DNA from: Forficula auricularia | Lineage: Eukaryota > Arthropoda > Insecta > Dermaptera > Forficulidae | Direction of reading: 5' to 3' | NCBI GenBank assembly: GCA_024734495.1 | Contig: JALMQS010000906.1 | Coordinates: 682,001 to 746,000, forward strand | Length of the DNA: 64,000 nucleotides | Part shown: positions 31,766 to 43,245 of the stretch, in pieces | How positions within the stretch are numbered: position 1 is the first letter of the stretch | Layout of the letters: each line of letters opens with the position of its first letter | The notes under the pieces: model-generated | Seen by the model: only the letters and a program-made list of their open reading frames with translations | Database searches by the model: none | Told to the model about the DNA's origin: nothing | Position numbers and translations under genes: made by a program

Positions 31766-32578
31766 GCCCCCTATTTTAACGCCGAGGTATACTTACTTAC
31801 TCGCTTATTATATTTCTAAATTTTTTAGAAAATTTTTAAAAAAATATAGGGGAATTCAAAAATCTTCCCATAAAGGTTTATTTTTTTCAATTTATCAATC
31901 AAATATCAATTATGAAACTCTTTGATTTACGAATTAACTTCCCCTTGTCTTAGGGAGTTCAATGATTTGGTAGAATAAATTCCTCATTAGTAATTCGATT
32001 TCATCTAATCTTAATATTTTTTTTTTTTTTTTTTTTTTAATATTACCTCCTTTATCATCACATTCAATATTCATTTATAAAATTTCTAATTGATTTTTAT
32101 TTTTATTTTCATGGATAATCTACTTCATTGATCTCGATGCTGAACTTCATTCAATTCATTTATGTCCTTCTAATCACCAGTCACCAAACTTGAGTACCTA
32201 TTTCATTTTTTATATAATTAATTTTTAAGTGTTTTTTTACAGCAAACCCCTCTAGTTAGAATCAGTTATTACTTTAATTTTTAAATTATTTCTATTAAAA
32301 TAAAGGATGTAATAAATTCATTTTAGATTTTAAAATTCTTGCTTTCATAAGTATTCTAAACCAATTTTCAAAAAACCTAAGTAAATATTCAGTAAATTTA
32401 ATTTCAAAAGAAATTAATTTCACTCATCACCTAAATAAACTTTCAAATTTAAATTTTTTGCAATTCATAAAATTAGTGGATTAAAATTATTCAATAATTT
32501 AATTTTCGATTGTGTTCTTGAAATTATTCAATTTATAATATAAAAGAAAATTAGAATTAGAATTAGGAATTTTCAGTT

Positions 32579-32633
32579 CCCCATCATATACTATATTGTC
32601 GCCCATCGAGGGATTCGCTTCTGGATCAAATCA
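32579..32633 (+). other. Exon-like segment
   Basis: Acceptor GGAATTTTCAG and donor CAG|GTAATT bound 55 bp. All three frames are open, so coding cannot be judged. Confidence 0.3.
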
Positions 32634-32696
32634 GGTAATTTAAAAATTATATTTATAAACCTTATACCTTTAAATTCATAGCTGTTTATTTTTATA

Positions 32697-32752
32697 GAAA
32701 GAAGCCATCGTTTCATCGAGATGACCCCAGTCTGTCATCAGGGTCTCTCAGG
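32697..32752 (+). other. Exon-like segment
   Basis: Acceptor TTTTTATAG, donor CAG|GTATGT, 56 bp, open in two frames. In one it can continue 32579-32633 (RSHRFIEMTPVCHQGLS). Could be non-coding RNA exons. Confidence 0.3.
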
Positions 32753-33840
32753 TATGTTTCTATTACCTATATTTATTTCTATAATAGTAATTTCAAACTT
32801 AATTCTTAAATATAATATTTTCTTAGTTATTTCTCATTAGAGAGTTTTCTTCTTTATTCATAAAAATTTACTTTGATTAATAGATTCTTTAATATCAAAA
32901 GTTCCTCCCTCGATATATATTTATATAGTATATATACTAATTTTCCAATAATTTTGTTAAAGATGACAGAATCACTTGAGCAACGACATCATCGGCTGCC
33001 TGCGAGTTTAGCCTTTTCTTTTAACGACGAGGTTAGTATTTAGTCTATAGGTATATCTTCTGCTTTCGTAATTTCAAAGATATTGTCATGAAGATTATAT
33101 TATTTTTAATTATCCCTCAAACCTTCTCGAGTTACAAATTAGAATCCCCTTATTCCAGAGATTTCAATTCTCTTTATTCAAGATTCTTTTCAAAAATAGT
33201 CGAGTTGAGTAAATTTCTCATTGATAAATTAAATTTCATTCTTCTTCATATTTTATATTTTATCTCATTTAATATTATATTAAAAATTGATTTATATAAT
33301 TTCTAATTTTATTTTTCTCTTCTTTTTCATGGAATCTTCACTTTGGGGATGATTTGATGCTGTCTTTCGTCCTATTCGACACATTTATGCTCTTCACTAA
33401 TAGCGCACCAAACATGAGTATTATATTTTTTTAGCATGGCATTTAGTTGAAGCTTTCAAAGGGATTTTTTTATAGCTAGATTATAGTAGACAAAAAATTA
33501 GGATGTTGTTTTTTTACAGCATACCCCTCTAGCTACAATCAGTAAATGTACTAGTAGTACATATTATTTTCATATATTATTTTAAAGTTTTTCCTTTCAA
33601 TTATAATTTAATAAATTTTTAATTAAATAACTTTGCTATTAAATGTTTCATGAATTCAATTTTAGATCAAATTAATCTCAATCATATGGCTTAAATTGAT
33701 TTTCATTTTAATTTTAATTTTTTGCAATTCTTAATATCAAAAATAAATTAAAATCACTCTAATCATTTCATTTTTTAATAATTTTTTTCTTGAAATTATT
33801 CAAATTTTAATGTAAAAGAAAATCAGATTAGGAATTTTCA

Positions 33841-33902
33841 GATCCCCATCTCATCTTCATCTGTAGTGAAGCAACAAGAGAACCATTGGAGGATCTTCAC
33901 AA
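33841..33902 (+). other. Exon-like segment in duplication unit 2
   Basis: Acceptor GGAATTTTCAG and donor AAA|GTGAGA; its first dozen bases equal those of 32579-32633, then similarity ends. Confidence 0.3.
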
Positions 33903-34059
33903 AGTGAGAATTTATTAGAATTTTGTGTAGGGATTTTCAGGTTTCAACGCCTCGACCACCGATGGAATTCATCACTATTTTAATATCAAATTTAATTCTG
34001 AGATTCACAATATGTGATAGAACATTATTAAAATTAAATTCACAGTTTTAGTAGATGTA

Positions 34060-34640
34060 GTATGCAGTAGTTTAGAGGGAGGGTGGGATGATATGCCATG
34101 CCAACGATGACGCTCTCTCTTTCTGTTTTGGGGACCTGCACTCTTCCCTATGATTTCCTTCCTGGAGACACCAAATGCGGTGTCGTCTATTTTAGACCTC
34201 TTAGTGTATTTCCCTCTCTTGTGCCCTCCAATTTAGTTTTAAGGTTTTTTAGTATTAAGACCCACAAGAGAGCTAAAATCAATGGCACCCATTTGTTGAA
34301 CCCATGAACGAGTCACGAGGGAAGTGACCGATTCGATCGGATTTCTAAAGATCGAGGTCCAGGTTCATCTTGCATGTGCTTGCATGTTTTGTGTCTTACC
34401 GAAAAGTCGTCGCTTGACGCCTTGTTCAAATGGAACAATGAGGTGGTAATGGGAGCCTGGTGACTTTGTGTCTTTGAGGGTGGGTTTGAGGTGGCTCTAT
34501 GGACTAGAACGAAGACCAGAAGGTTGTCCGTTGCTTCCTCTGGAGTAGCCTAAGGAAGAAGAGCGGTTGCCTTGTGGCTAGGGGCACGAGGTCTCTGCCG
34601 GCCGGTTGGCGGAGACGGTGCACTGTGTTCTTTTTCTCAT
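34060..34640. other. GC-richer island, unclassified
   Basis: About 580 bp with roughly balanced base content in an AT-rich region. The 69-codon frame at 34098-34307 and the rest show no known motif. The end (GGCCGGTTGGCGGAGACGG) looks like the GC-rich 3' part of some retroelements, but no RT, tail or duplication is visible. Confidence 0.3.
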
Positions 34641-35566
34641 ATATTTAACCACTTGCCTATTAAGATTTTTCAATTTTCCCCCCTAGTTGGTAAACATACT
34701 GAAATATGAACATGGTATTTATAATTTGTATAGATGAGGCAAGTGGAAATGTTAGGTAGGATCTCTTTCAGCTCGCCCTGGTCTCTCGTTCTATCCGTAT
34801 TCCAAAAAATCAAGGCCACTCTCACTGATACATACGTCTTCAGGCTCTCTCGAAGTCCGATTATAAGAATTCGAATTTCAATCTGATATTTCAAATTATA
34901 AGAATTTGATTTGGATGAAATAAAATTTGAATTTTCCGCGAATTAAAGGGATTTTTTTTGTTTACTACATACGTCTTGATGACTAAATTAGTATGTAGTA
35001 GGGGGGGGGGGGGTTTGCTACTAATGTTTATTTCAAGTGTTATAGGTATTCACTCAAATAAGCTTTTTTCAACATCTGGAGACGATGAGAAAGACAAGAG
35101 ATAGATAGATCGCCCAGTGCATCGAAGGTGAATATATAATATTTTATAATTTTTTTTTGCAAAAATATTTATTTTCAAACAAAAATCTAAGGTCATATTT
35201 CTAATAAAATAGTCTCAAAATTAAAAGGAGATATTATTATAATTTTCAATGAGCTCAAAGTTAAGTGGGATTTTTTTTGTAGATAATTATAAATTATTTT
35301 ATTAAAAATTAAATATAAGAAAGGGATGAATTATTAAATTTTTGAATTATTATTATAACATCTTATTCTCTCACATAATAATTCAACATTTATTTTTGTC
35401 TCTTTTTTTCTTAAATAAGTGAGTGTTTGCAAAAATATTTTGCTAATATCTAAACAATATTTTATATATGCTTTTAAATGATTCATTTTTCTATGATATA
35501 CCTACATATATTAATACAATTTGATTTTTTTATTATTTAATCATGTGTGCATTTCTTTTTTTTTAG
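34641..35566. other. AT-rich DNA with a poly-G run and an exon-like piece
   Basis: A poly-G run of about 12 lies near 35001-35013. A segment at about 35049-35129 has a TTATAG acceptor-like start and a GAAG|GTGAAT donor-like end but no clear frame. Confidence 0.3.
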
Positions 35567-35643
35567 CTGAAGAGGGATTTTGGTTTGTGGGGGCGGAGAC
35601 ATCTAGACCCATAACTTCAAGGCGTCTAAAATTCAGGACTAGG
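35567..35643 (+). CDS. Candidate coding exon, unknown product
   Basis: 77 bp between a T-rich acceptor (TTTTTTTTAG) and donor AGG|GTATGC. Only one phase is open: after two bases it reads EEGFWFVGAETSRPITS, RRLKFRTR and ends on a whole codon. The codons are more GC-rich than the flanks. It could precede the plus-strand terminal exon at 40822, which starts in the same phase, but no transcript proves this. Confidence 0.35.
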
Positions 35644-35695
35644 GTATGCATTCTTACTCAATGAGATTTACATTTATTCGAATAAAAATATTATA

Positions 35696-35945
35696 TCGCC
35701 GCCTTAGAGTGTAAACCCTCTAACTCCATTTTTTATCATATATGACATATTAACACCATTCGAAAGAAAAAGAGATGCATCATCGACCAAGTCAAATTTC
35801 TACTTAAAATTACGATCGTAAGTTGTAGAAAAAAAATGTTAAAAATATTTTTTTCCATAACAACAAATTTAAATTTTGTTTATCTTTTCTCTCCCTGTAA
35901 AATTTCCTTGTTGTGATTTAGCAGGTTTACTCTCTAAGGCGATGA
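35696..35945. mobile_element. MITE, family M1, copy 3
   Basis: A 250-bp element with ends TCGCCGCCTTAGAGTGTAAA and TTTACTCTCTAAGGCGATGA; homologous to the other two copies throughout. Confidence 0.85.
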
Positions 35946-36319
35946 TTTCTTAATTTATATTTTAATATTGACATACACATCAACTTTGAATGATTCATTG
36001 TTCGATAATATACTATATAATACAATTTTATTTTTAATTAATCTATATATAATGACGTGATAATGTGACATTTCATCAACTGGTGTGGGTACCACACGAT
36101 TTTCACATTAGTTTCTCCCTTCTTTGAAATCCCCATACCGATTTTCTCATTCAAATTACTTCAATTTGGGTTTCTTCCAAGCCGTTTTGAGAAAACCGGA
36201 AAATTACAAAATTACAAAATACCAAAAATCTTCAAGAAAATATGTACTTTCGGTTCTTCGATTTTAATAATATGTGAGCCTCAATGTAAACTTTTATCAA
36301 TTTTTTTTTTTATTTGTAA

Positions 36320-36880
36320 ACGGAAATCAATTAGATTGTCCTCTGTTTGATTCAAATAAACATACACATAAATATAATACAGGGTGTGGCATAAAGATCT
36401 ACCACATTTTGAAGAGGTATAAAAAATGGAAAAATTTAACTAGAAAAAAAGTGAATATATTTTTGAAAAGAACATCAAATAATTTTTTTTTTAAATGTGT
36501 TTTAAAAATTATATCAGACTATAAAAAAGGGGGGGAGGGGTTCAAAAATGAAAATTCTACCCCATTATATATATAAAATTTGGTTATTTTTCCATTTCTT
36601 GCCTTCTGGTGGTCCACAGAATATGTATACAAAATTTGGTTGAGTATGGTCGAAAGGACTATAATTTTCATTTTTGACCCCCCCCCCCCGGGGGTTTGGG
36701 TGACAATGTTTAAAACACATATGAAAAATATCTTTTAGGTTCTTTTCAAAAATACATTCAGTTTTTTTTCTAGTTAAATTTTTTCATTTTTTATACCTCT
36801 TCAATGTGTGGTAGATCTTTATGTCCCACCCTGTATGTTTATTTGCATCAAACAGAAGACATCCTCTTAGAAATTTTAAA
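36320..36880. repeat. Two inverted family R tails split by a MITE
   Basis: A minus-strand tail (36325-36379, TTGTCCTCTGTTTGATTCAA) and a plus-strand tail (36836-36875, TTTATTTGCATCAAACAGAA) face each other, as in the 18565-18815 palindrome, with the M2 MITE inserted near the axis. Confidence 0.65.
36380..36833. mobile_element. TA-flanked MITE, family M2, copy 1
   Basis: Starts CAGGGTGTGGCATAAAGATC and ends with its near complement (GATCTTTATGTCCCACCCTG); inverted ends of ~100 bp; TA on both sides (36378-36379, 36834-36835). The TIR start CAGGGTG and TA target fit Tc1/mariner-type MITEs. The centre has the ~125-bp module with G and C runs. The 100-codon frame here is spurious. Confidence 0.85.
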
Positions 36881-36951
36881 GTTAGAAAATCCAATATCTT
36901 TTAATAATAATGAACAATTTAACATTAGGACAAACATTTTACCAGCTTCCG

Positions 36952-37162
36952 TTAATATTTCCCTCCGATTTCTTTAAGAACTTGATATTTTGGACTCGTT
37001 AGGAGTGATTTATCTGCAACTAAATCCACACTCTTGCTGAAAAGTGATCCGTTTAGCTGAATTAGTACGAAGGAAAGGGCGAAATCGTGGCGCCTCCTCA
37101 TGAACTGTGTTGCCTTCTGGCACGACTTGGACCCCAGGCGACCGCGGATCGTCCTCAATCGC
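36952..37162 (-). CDS. Terminal coding exon on the minus strand, unknown product
   Basis: Minus strand: after an acceptor (TTTTTCTTTATAG) the frame runs from 37162 to TAA at 36952 and reads RRLRTIRGRLGSKSCQKATQ, FMRRRHDFALSFVLIQL, NGSLFSKSVDLVADKS, LLTSPKYQVLKEIGGKY. Codons are clearly GC-richer at third positions than the surroundings, and the reading begins two bases into a codon, as an internal acceptor would. The N-terminal half is very basic; no domain is recognised. Upstream exons should lie at higher coordinates and were not found. This is the most gene-like single stretch in the window outside mobile elements. Confidence 0.5.
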
Positions 37163-37490
37163 CTTTCTATAAAGAAAAACAAAAACAAAATAAAAAAAAC
37201 CTAATTAATAGATGGGATCTTTTGGTAATCAATATTTACATTCCAATTCATTTGAGAGATTAGTTAACAGTTTTTATGAGCTATTTTAATTTAATTTCCC
37301 AAACAATCAAATTTAATTTGTGAAAATCATTTACTTTCACTTCCCTAATAATATTAAGTGAGATTGTGCCTATAACTATTTCTCTTTACTATTTAAAATG
37401 TTTATTTTTGTAATTAAATTAATATCGGGCGGCTCTAATTTTGAATTAACAAATAATTTTTTTTCAACTTATTTTCAACCATCCAGTTCG

Positions 37491-37625
37491 GATATCCACG
37501 ATAACGCTAGGACAGAAAGTCATATAGAAAGTTTGTTCGGAAGCCAAAATATTTGGTTTTCCTATGCAAAGAATTCGATATATTATATGTATTTGGGGTT
37601 TATAGCTTTAGATATTCCGGTTTAA
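37491..37625 (+). CDS. Weak candidate terminal exon
   Basis: A pyrimidine-rich tract ending CATCCAG is followed by a frame SDIHDNARTESHIESLFG, SQNIWFSYAKNSIYYMY, LGFIALDIPV and TAA. Codons are AT-rich like the background, so chance is possible. Opposite strand to the neighbour at 36952-37162. Confidence 0.2.
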   Translation, partial: DIHDNARTESHIESLFGSQNIWFSYAKNSIYYMYLGFIALDIPV

Positions 37626-37660
37626 AAATGCAGAAAATAAATTTCTTATAGTTTATTATA

Positions 37661-38230
37661 CAGGGTGGGGCATAAAGATCTACCACATTTTGAAGAGGTA
37701 TAGAAAATGAAAAAAATTAACTAGAAAAAAAACTGAATATATTTTTGAAAAGATCATAAAATAATTTTTTTTTCAAATGAGTTTTAATCATTATATCAGG
37801 CGAAAAAATGGGGGGAGGGTCAAAAATAAAAACTCTAGCCCTTTCGACGAAACTATATATACAAAATTTGGTTAGTTTTTGGATTTCTAAGCCTTCTACA
37901 GAATATGTATACAAAATTTGGTTGAGTTTGGACAACAGGATTTAATTTTTGAGCCTCCCCCCCCCATTTTGGGTGGTTAATGTTTGCATTTGTAGTCTTT
38001 TTGGGGCCCACAGGATATATATACAAAATTTGGTTGAGTTTGGTCGAAAGGGATAGAATTTTCATTTTTGACCCCCCTTTTTTTTGTCTGATAATGTTTA
38101 AAACATATTTAAAAACAATTCGCTTTATGTTCTTTTCAAAAATATATTCTGTTTTTTTTCTAGTAAAATTTTTTCATTTTTTATACCTCTTCAAAATGTG
38201 GTAGATCTTTATGACTTATGACCCACCCTG
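37661..38230. mobile_element. TA-flanked MITE, family M2, copy 2
   Basis: 570 bp, ends CAGGGTGGGGCATAAAGATC and CATGACCCACCCTG-type, TA on both sides (37659-37660, 38231-38232). It holds two copies of the ~125-bp module, in which GTATACAAAATTTGGTTGAG recurs. Confidence 0.85.
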
Positions 38231-39000
38231 TATAATATTTAAGTTCTGTAAGAACGTGTCTAACTAGGGTGGAATCTTTTTGGCACACTGATGTAGTTTA
38301 TTAATTGTAAATGCAATTTCGAAAAGAGCACATTTCGCATATTTTGACAAATACACTTTTTCATATAAATGTTATCTAAAAGCTTCCCTGCACCTAATAT
38401 GCTTGAAAATGGCCCAACTATGGTATACATTTTTCTGCCTCCAAAATGTAACTAAAAAATAAATTTTATAAATTTTACACTATAATTAGTTTTTTTTCAT
38501 TCCTGAACATTTTCAATTTTGCGACATGTGCACTTTTCGAAATTGAATATTCAATTACAAACTTGAATGCTGAATTTTAGCTCATTTGCTACAACGTTCC
38601 AGAGATCTCCATGTAAAGATTCGTTTTTTCTAATATTCTGAATTATTCAGTTATAAAGCAGGAAAGCCAAAAATTTAAGATTTTTTTTTATTGTTAAATT
38701 AAACATTTTAGAATCAATGAACATGCTAAGATCAATTGTTTTTGGGTTATCATTGATACCGTAATCCAGATAGACAGCCCACATACTAGGAACACATTTC
38801 GACAAATAGAAAAAAAATAATACTTGAAAATTTTTTTTTTCACGTCTCAATTTAATTTTCAAGGAGAAAAAAGAAATTAAAATTTTTTAAAAAATTTAAT
38901 ACTCGTATAGTAAAATTGGGTTACTGGACCCCTAACTAAAAAAAATGTTCCCCTATTTAATCACGATTTTTACATTCACATTTATATTCATAGAATATAA
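38231..39000. other. AT-rich DNA with a short inverted repeat
   Basis: GAAAAGAGCACATTTCGCA (about 38319) and TGTGCACTTTTCGAAATTG (about 38527) form imperfect arms. No gene recognised. Confidence 0.3.
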
Positions 39001-40330
39001 TGTGGAAGTATTGCGATGCCCTGTCTGGGTCCTGACTCTTTGAGAGCTTGTATCTTAGAGATGAAAAAAGTTAATTTCATTTTATAAATTCCAGGTGGAA
39101 GAAATCGATGACCTTAATAGTTGGAAAATAGATTTAGGACATAAAACCGGAAATTGTGATCCCTAGAGGCCAAAAAGTGGCCAAAAATCCCTTGGTCAGG
39201 GCGTATGTATGTATGTACGGTCCCCTGCGTTTCGCAACCATGAGTCTCAGAGCTACGAAATTCGAAACTTAAGCTCGATATAGGTGAGAAGGAGTACTGC
39301 AAGCTTTTGGTTAAATTTGGAAAATCGGAAGTAGACATTTACATGAAAGATTTTTCGTTTTTTTTTTCGATTTTCTCAAAAACGGTTCTAATTATTTTTT
39401 TAAAAAATCGTTATAACCGTTTTTGAGAAAATCAAAAAAAAAAAAAAATCTTTCATGTAAATGTCCACTTCCGGTTTACCGATTTCAATGACTGATTTAT
39501 TGCGCCACGCAGAGGGGGGCAGCCCTTTACAAAAAGAAAACATTTTTTTTACAGATTAGAGTGCAACTTCTCATCTGCCGTCCAAATAATAATGCCAGCT
39601 GTTGTGGCTATTTATGAATAAAGTACATATACGGGCGACTATGACCCAAATCTAGAACCGAGGCCAGAGTGTTGGGAGCGCAAAAAGCGCCCCACAACTG
39701 TGCAATGCTATTAATAAATAAATAAATAAATATTACAAACAAAAAAACAAAACAAATATCTATAAATACAATTTAACATTAAATGCTAAGAAATCATAAA
39801 AATTAGTTTAAAATGGACTTGCCACTGCAGAAAGGTCATTTGTCGAAGATGGCCAGCCCAGCAATGCACATAAATCTAAAGTTATATTTGTATTCAATTA
39901 AGGCCGGGTCCCGTCCTGAAAGCTTGCTGTACTCTTTCTGGCCTATATCGAGCTTAAGTTTCGAATTTCGAATCTCTGAGAGTTTTGATTGCGAAACGCA
40001 GGGGGGTACATTCTTACGTACGTAAACATCAACTTCTGATTTTTGTATTTTAGCAAAAATCTTGATATACTTCTTGTAGCCTCTAGGTAGCTTAAGTTTC
40101 AAATTTCAAGGTTCTGCGACTTTCCGAAGACGAGATATGAACGATTAAAATTTATTTTACGACACTCCTAATTTACAACCCATCCTTTAATTCAATCGGA
40201 TTAAAAATTTCACACAACTATTAGCTCATGACTCTTGATAAATACACAAATTTTTAAAAAAATCGTTAGAGCCGTTTTTGAGAAAATCAAAAAAAAAAAC
40301 GAAATAAAGGAAGGGGGTAGTGTCGCGATT
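39000..40330. repeat. Diverged, partly folded-back repeat (family D)
   Basis: A near-perfect fold-back lies at 39336-39465 (CATTTACATGAAAGATTTTT ... and complement). The words CTTAAGTTTCGAATTTCG and GAAACGCAGGGG occur at about 39950-40000, with diverged inverted counterparts at 39220-39270. The block 39950-40310 matches 24085-24270 in reverse. Between them (about 39600-39740) is a GC-richer patch before an AAATAAATAAAT tail that may be a LINE 3' end. Confidence 0.5.
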
Positions 40331-40821
40331 ACTTCAAATAAATTAAAATGTGAAAGTCGTGTGGTGAACACACCAGTTGATTCTTATTCTTTTGGACACA
40401 GTATTTCTAGAATTTTCTGAGATTTCTTCTCTTATTGCGCTTGCATCATTCTCTTTGGCATTTAGAATTTACATAGTGATATATTTAACCCCACATTTCA
40501 ATGATTTGGATGTTGTAAGTTAAAGTCGTATGGTGAACATATATTTTTTAACAATAATAAAATAGTATATTGAATGCGTAAGAGTAGGTGAAATTTTTCT
40601 AATTTTATTTTTATATAACAAAATTGATTAAAAAAAAGCTCTTGTATCAAATGATAGTGTTCAAAAAATTCCTTGTGTGTGTGTGAAAAAAAAAGATAAA
40701 TAATCAATATAAAAGAAATTTATTTTCCATTCTAATTGAAATTTCCAAATATTATCCATCCACACTAAAAAAAAAATCCAAAACGAGAATTTTTTCTTGA
40801 TTTTTTTTCCATTTTTCACAG
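40331..40821. other. AT-rich DNA upstream of the terminal exon
   Basis: Probably intronic. The last ~40 bases form a long pyrimidine tract ending TTTTTCACAG. Confidence 0.35.
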
Positions 40822-40947
40822 TTGGTTGAATTTGCCACCTACTTATCTAGATTATTGATTGGAGGTCGGATAAATGTGTGTGGAAATCAATTGGTTGATT
40901 GGAACAAAGTGGTTTTGTACTCCATTGGCGTTTTAATTGCCAATTAA
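40822..40947 (+). CDS. Terminal coding exon on the plus strand, unknown product
   Basis: After a very good acceptor (CCATTTTTCACAG) one phase stays open for 41 codons: LVEFATYLSRLLIGGRINV, CGNQLVDWNKVVLYSIGVL, IAN, TAA. Both other phases stop quickly. Codon use and residue mix look like real protein, and the end is hydrophobic. An AATAAA-rich stretch follows at about 41010, fitting a 3' end. No family recognised. The upstream exon is not proven; 35567-35643 is phase-compatible. Confidence 0.45.
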   Translation: MVEFATYLSRLLIGGRINVCGNQLVDWNKVVLYSIGVLIAN

Positions 40948-41109
40948 CAAATTTCTTTTCTCTTTGCTTATCTCGAATATTTAATTGAAATTCTACCTAT
41001 TATAAAATAAAAAAAATAAATAAAATACTATATTTAAAATAATTTCCACTGTAAATATTAATTTTTTGATTGAATTTTATTCCACTTTCTTTATTTCTTT
41101 TAAATTTGA

Positions 41110-41337
41110 ATGCATATTATTTTCAAATCTCTTTTTTGGCACTTAGGTTCAATTCCCGAGGGGCTGAATACAACCAAGCACGGCGGAACGATCTTAGGCC
41201 AGGGGGGTCAAAACTTGGAAAGTGATGTAGGCCTACCGGAAGGTCTGGGGGGTATGGAATGCCCCCAGCAAATGGAGGGTCTGGGGGACCTCTTACAGAA
41301 AATTTTGAAGCTAATTGGTACAATTTAACCCATTTTT
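41110..41337 (+). other. GC-rich repeat piece with a 72-codon frame
   Basis: The frame is Gly-rich and comes from a repeat: the words GAATACAACC and GGCGGAACG recur inverted or diverged at 41860-41895. It is treated as part of a repeat, not a gene. Confidence 0.4.
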
Positions 41338-41645
41338 AAGCAAATAAATTTAAAATTTTTCTCATTAATATATCAAAGAATAATTGACATATTAAGGAGA
41401 ATTATTTTGATCGCGCTTTTTGAAAAAGATATCTATATATCGCGAGACTACTGCTGTTGAAGCTATTGGAGTCTGCGGAGTCTTAAGTCTGGACCAAGAC
41501 TCTGCAGACTCCAATAGCTTCAACCGCACTAGTCTCGCGATATATATCTTTTTCAAAAAGCGCGATCAAAATAATACTCCTTAATATGTCAATTATTCTT
41601 TGATATATTAATGAGAAAAATTATAAATTTATTTAACATCATTAT
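41338..41645. repeat. Near-perfect fold-back FB4
   Basis: Arms of ~148 bp (41338-41484, 41496-41645) with a ~10-base loop. They share TATCGCGAGACTA, AAGCGCGATCAAAATAAT and CAATTATTCTTTGATATATT. A single arm recurs at 62805-62937. Confidence 0.9.
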
Positions 41646-42382
41646 TTCAAGTTAGAAATATATAAGTTCAGATATTATTTTCACTCAATATTTGACAAAA
41701 ATCTCCTACATTTGATTCGCGATTGAATCATATTTAAGAAACATACGATTCATTTTTAAGCAGTTTGTAGCTGTGGTTTTATTGAAATTTCTTTCTTTAG
41801 GAGGTCCGCTGACCCCCTTGACCCCATAGACAAATTCCCAGGGGAGTCAGCTGACCCTCCTAACCCCACGGTTCCGCCGTCCCTGAATACAACCCCTCTA
41901 ATATGTAATAAAAATTATTCATGATAGCTCGGATTTAGTAAATAATAATAATCTTTAGTGATGACTATAGAAATTTTAAGTCTGTTTTTAGCTTTTATAC
42001 AAAATGTTCAATTGATTCTGGTTTACAAAATCAAGTATTTGAGAAAAAAAAATTAAGACTCTTCACTATAATCACAACTCTTAGGATTTTTTTTAATTTA
42101 AAAGTTTTTATCTTCACGAGAGTACCAGAAAAATCCTTTTTGAAGGAGACAATAAAAGAGTGTCTTCTGATGGAATTATAAATTTTTTAATTCATTTATT
42201 AATTTTTAAAATAAGGAATTTAGAGAGGGCGATTTTATTAAAATAATACAAAAAACACTTCAAAATAAAATGATAATTGACAATATTTGTTTGTGGACTA
42301 TAATTTCCATCTCTGTTAAGTGAATTGGTGCAGAAATATTTTTACATTTATACATTTTCCATGATTAATATGAATATTAATA
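41646..42382. other. AT-rich DNA with a GC-rich patch
   Basis: The patch at 41800-41890 (CCCCTTGACCCCATAGAC, CACGGTTCCGCCG) pairs loosely with 41140-41300 around FB4, so FB4 may sit inside a larger inverted element. Confidence 0.4.
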
Positions 42383-43037
42383 ACACTGCTCGACAAAAAT
42401 TAAACAAAATTTTACCCTGTAAATCTAACAAAGGATTTCAGTAGAGTTTTAGACGCTGACTATCATGCAATTTCCCGATTTTTTACAACACCTCAGAGTT
42501 TTGATTTATTCGAAATGAAGAAAAATGACATTTTGACCTATTTTCGAGTCTTATTAAATACTAAACAACAATATTTGAAATCAAAATATTTTGTTGACAT
42601 AATACAAAACAGCTTCTTCTTTGATTTCCAAATTACCACTTGTTTTTAGCTCAATTAGAACTCGAGTTAACTAAAAAACTAAGACGTTATGTTTTTATCT
42701 ATGTTTTTTATCCTTTATAATCACGTAGTTTTAGTTTTTTTAATTATAACTCAAGTTCTAATTGAGCTAAAAACAAGTGCTAATTTGAAAATCAAAGAGG
42801 ATGGTATTTTCTATTTCGTCAACAAAATATTTTGATTTCAAATCTTGCTGTTTTGTATTTAATACGACTCGGAAATAGGTCAAAATGGCCTTTTTCGTCA
42901 TTTTGACCGATAATATCTCAAAACTGACGTATTGTAAAAAATCGGGAAATTACATGATAATCGGCGTATAAAACTGTATTGGAATCCATTTTTAGGTTTA
43001 CGGGGTAAAATTTTGTTTAATTTTTGTCGAGCAGTGT
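42383..43037. mobile_element. TA-flanked fold-back MITE, family M3
   Basis: Ends ACACTGCTCGACAAAAATTA and its complement; arms of ~300 bp (about 42383-42690 and 42745-43037); TA at 42381-42382 and 43038-43039. This is consistent with a Tc1/mariner-type MITE. No ORF. Confidence 0.8.
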
Positions 43038-43040
43038 TAT

Positions 43041-43245
43041 TATTTTGATTTCAAATATTGCTTTTTTAATATCTAATGGGACTCGAACATAGGTCAAAAT
43101 GGCATTTTTCGTCGTTTTGACCGATAATATCTCAAAACTCTGACGTTTTGTAAAAAAAATCCGGAAATTGCATGATAGTCAACGTATATAACTCTACTGG
43201 AATCCATTGTTAGGTTTACGGGGATACATTTTTGTTGAATAGTGT
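43041..43245 (+). repeat. Extra half copy of family M3
   Basis: It repeats the right arm of M3 in the same orientation (TTTTGACCGATAATATCTCA and TTAGGTTTACGGGG), directly adjacent. It ends in a damaged terminus. Confidence 0.7.

Larger units (their letters stand above)
31744..33852 (+). repeat. Diverged tandem duplication (two ~0.85-kb units)
   Basis: Unit 1 (31744-32590) and unit 2 (32990-33852) align in the same order: ATCGGCTGCCTNCGAG near the start, a GAG|GT donor-like site, TTTTTTACAGCA(A/T)ACCCCTCTAG, and GGAATTTTCAG(T/A)TCCCCATC near the end. Between them is ~400 bp of unrelated sequence with exon-like pieces. Splice-like sites are among the best conserved parts, so exon duplication is likely. 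Confidence 0.65.
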
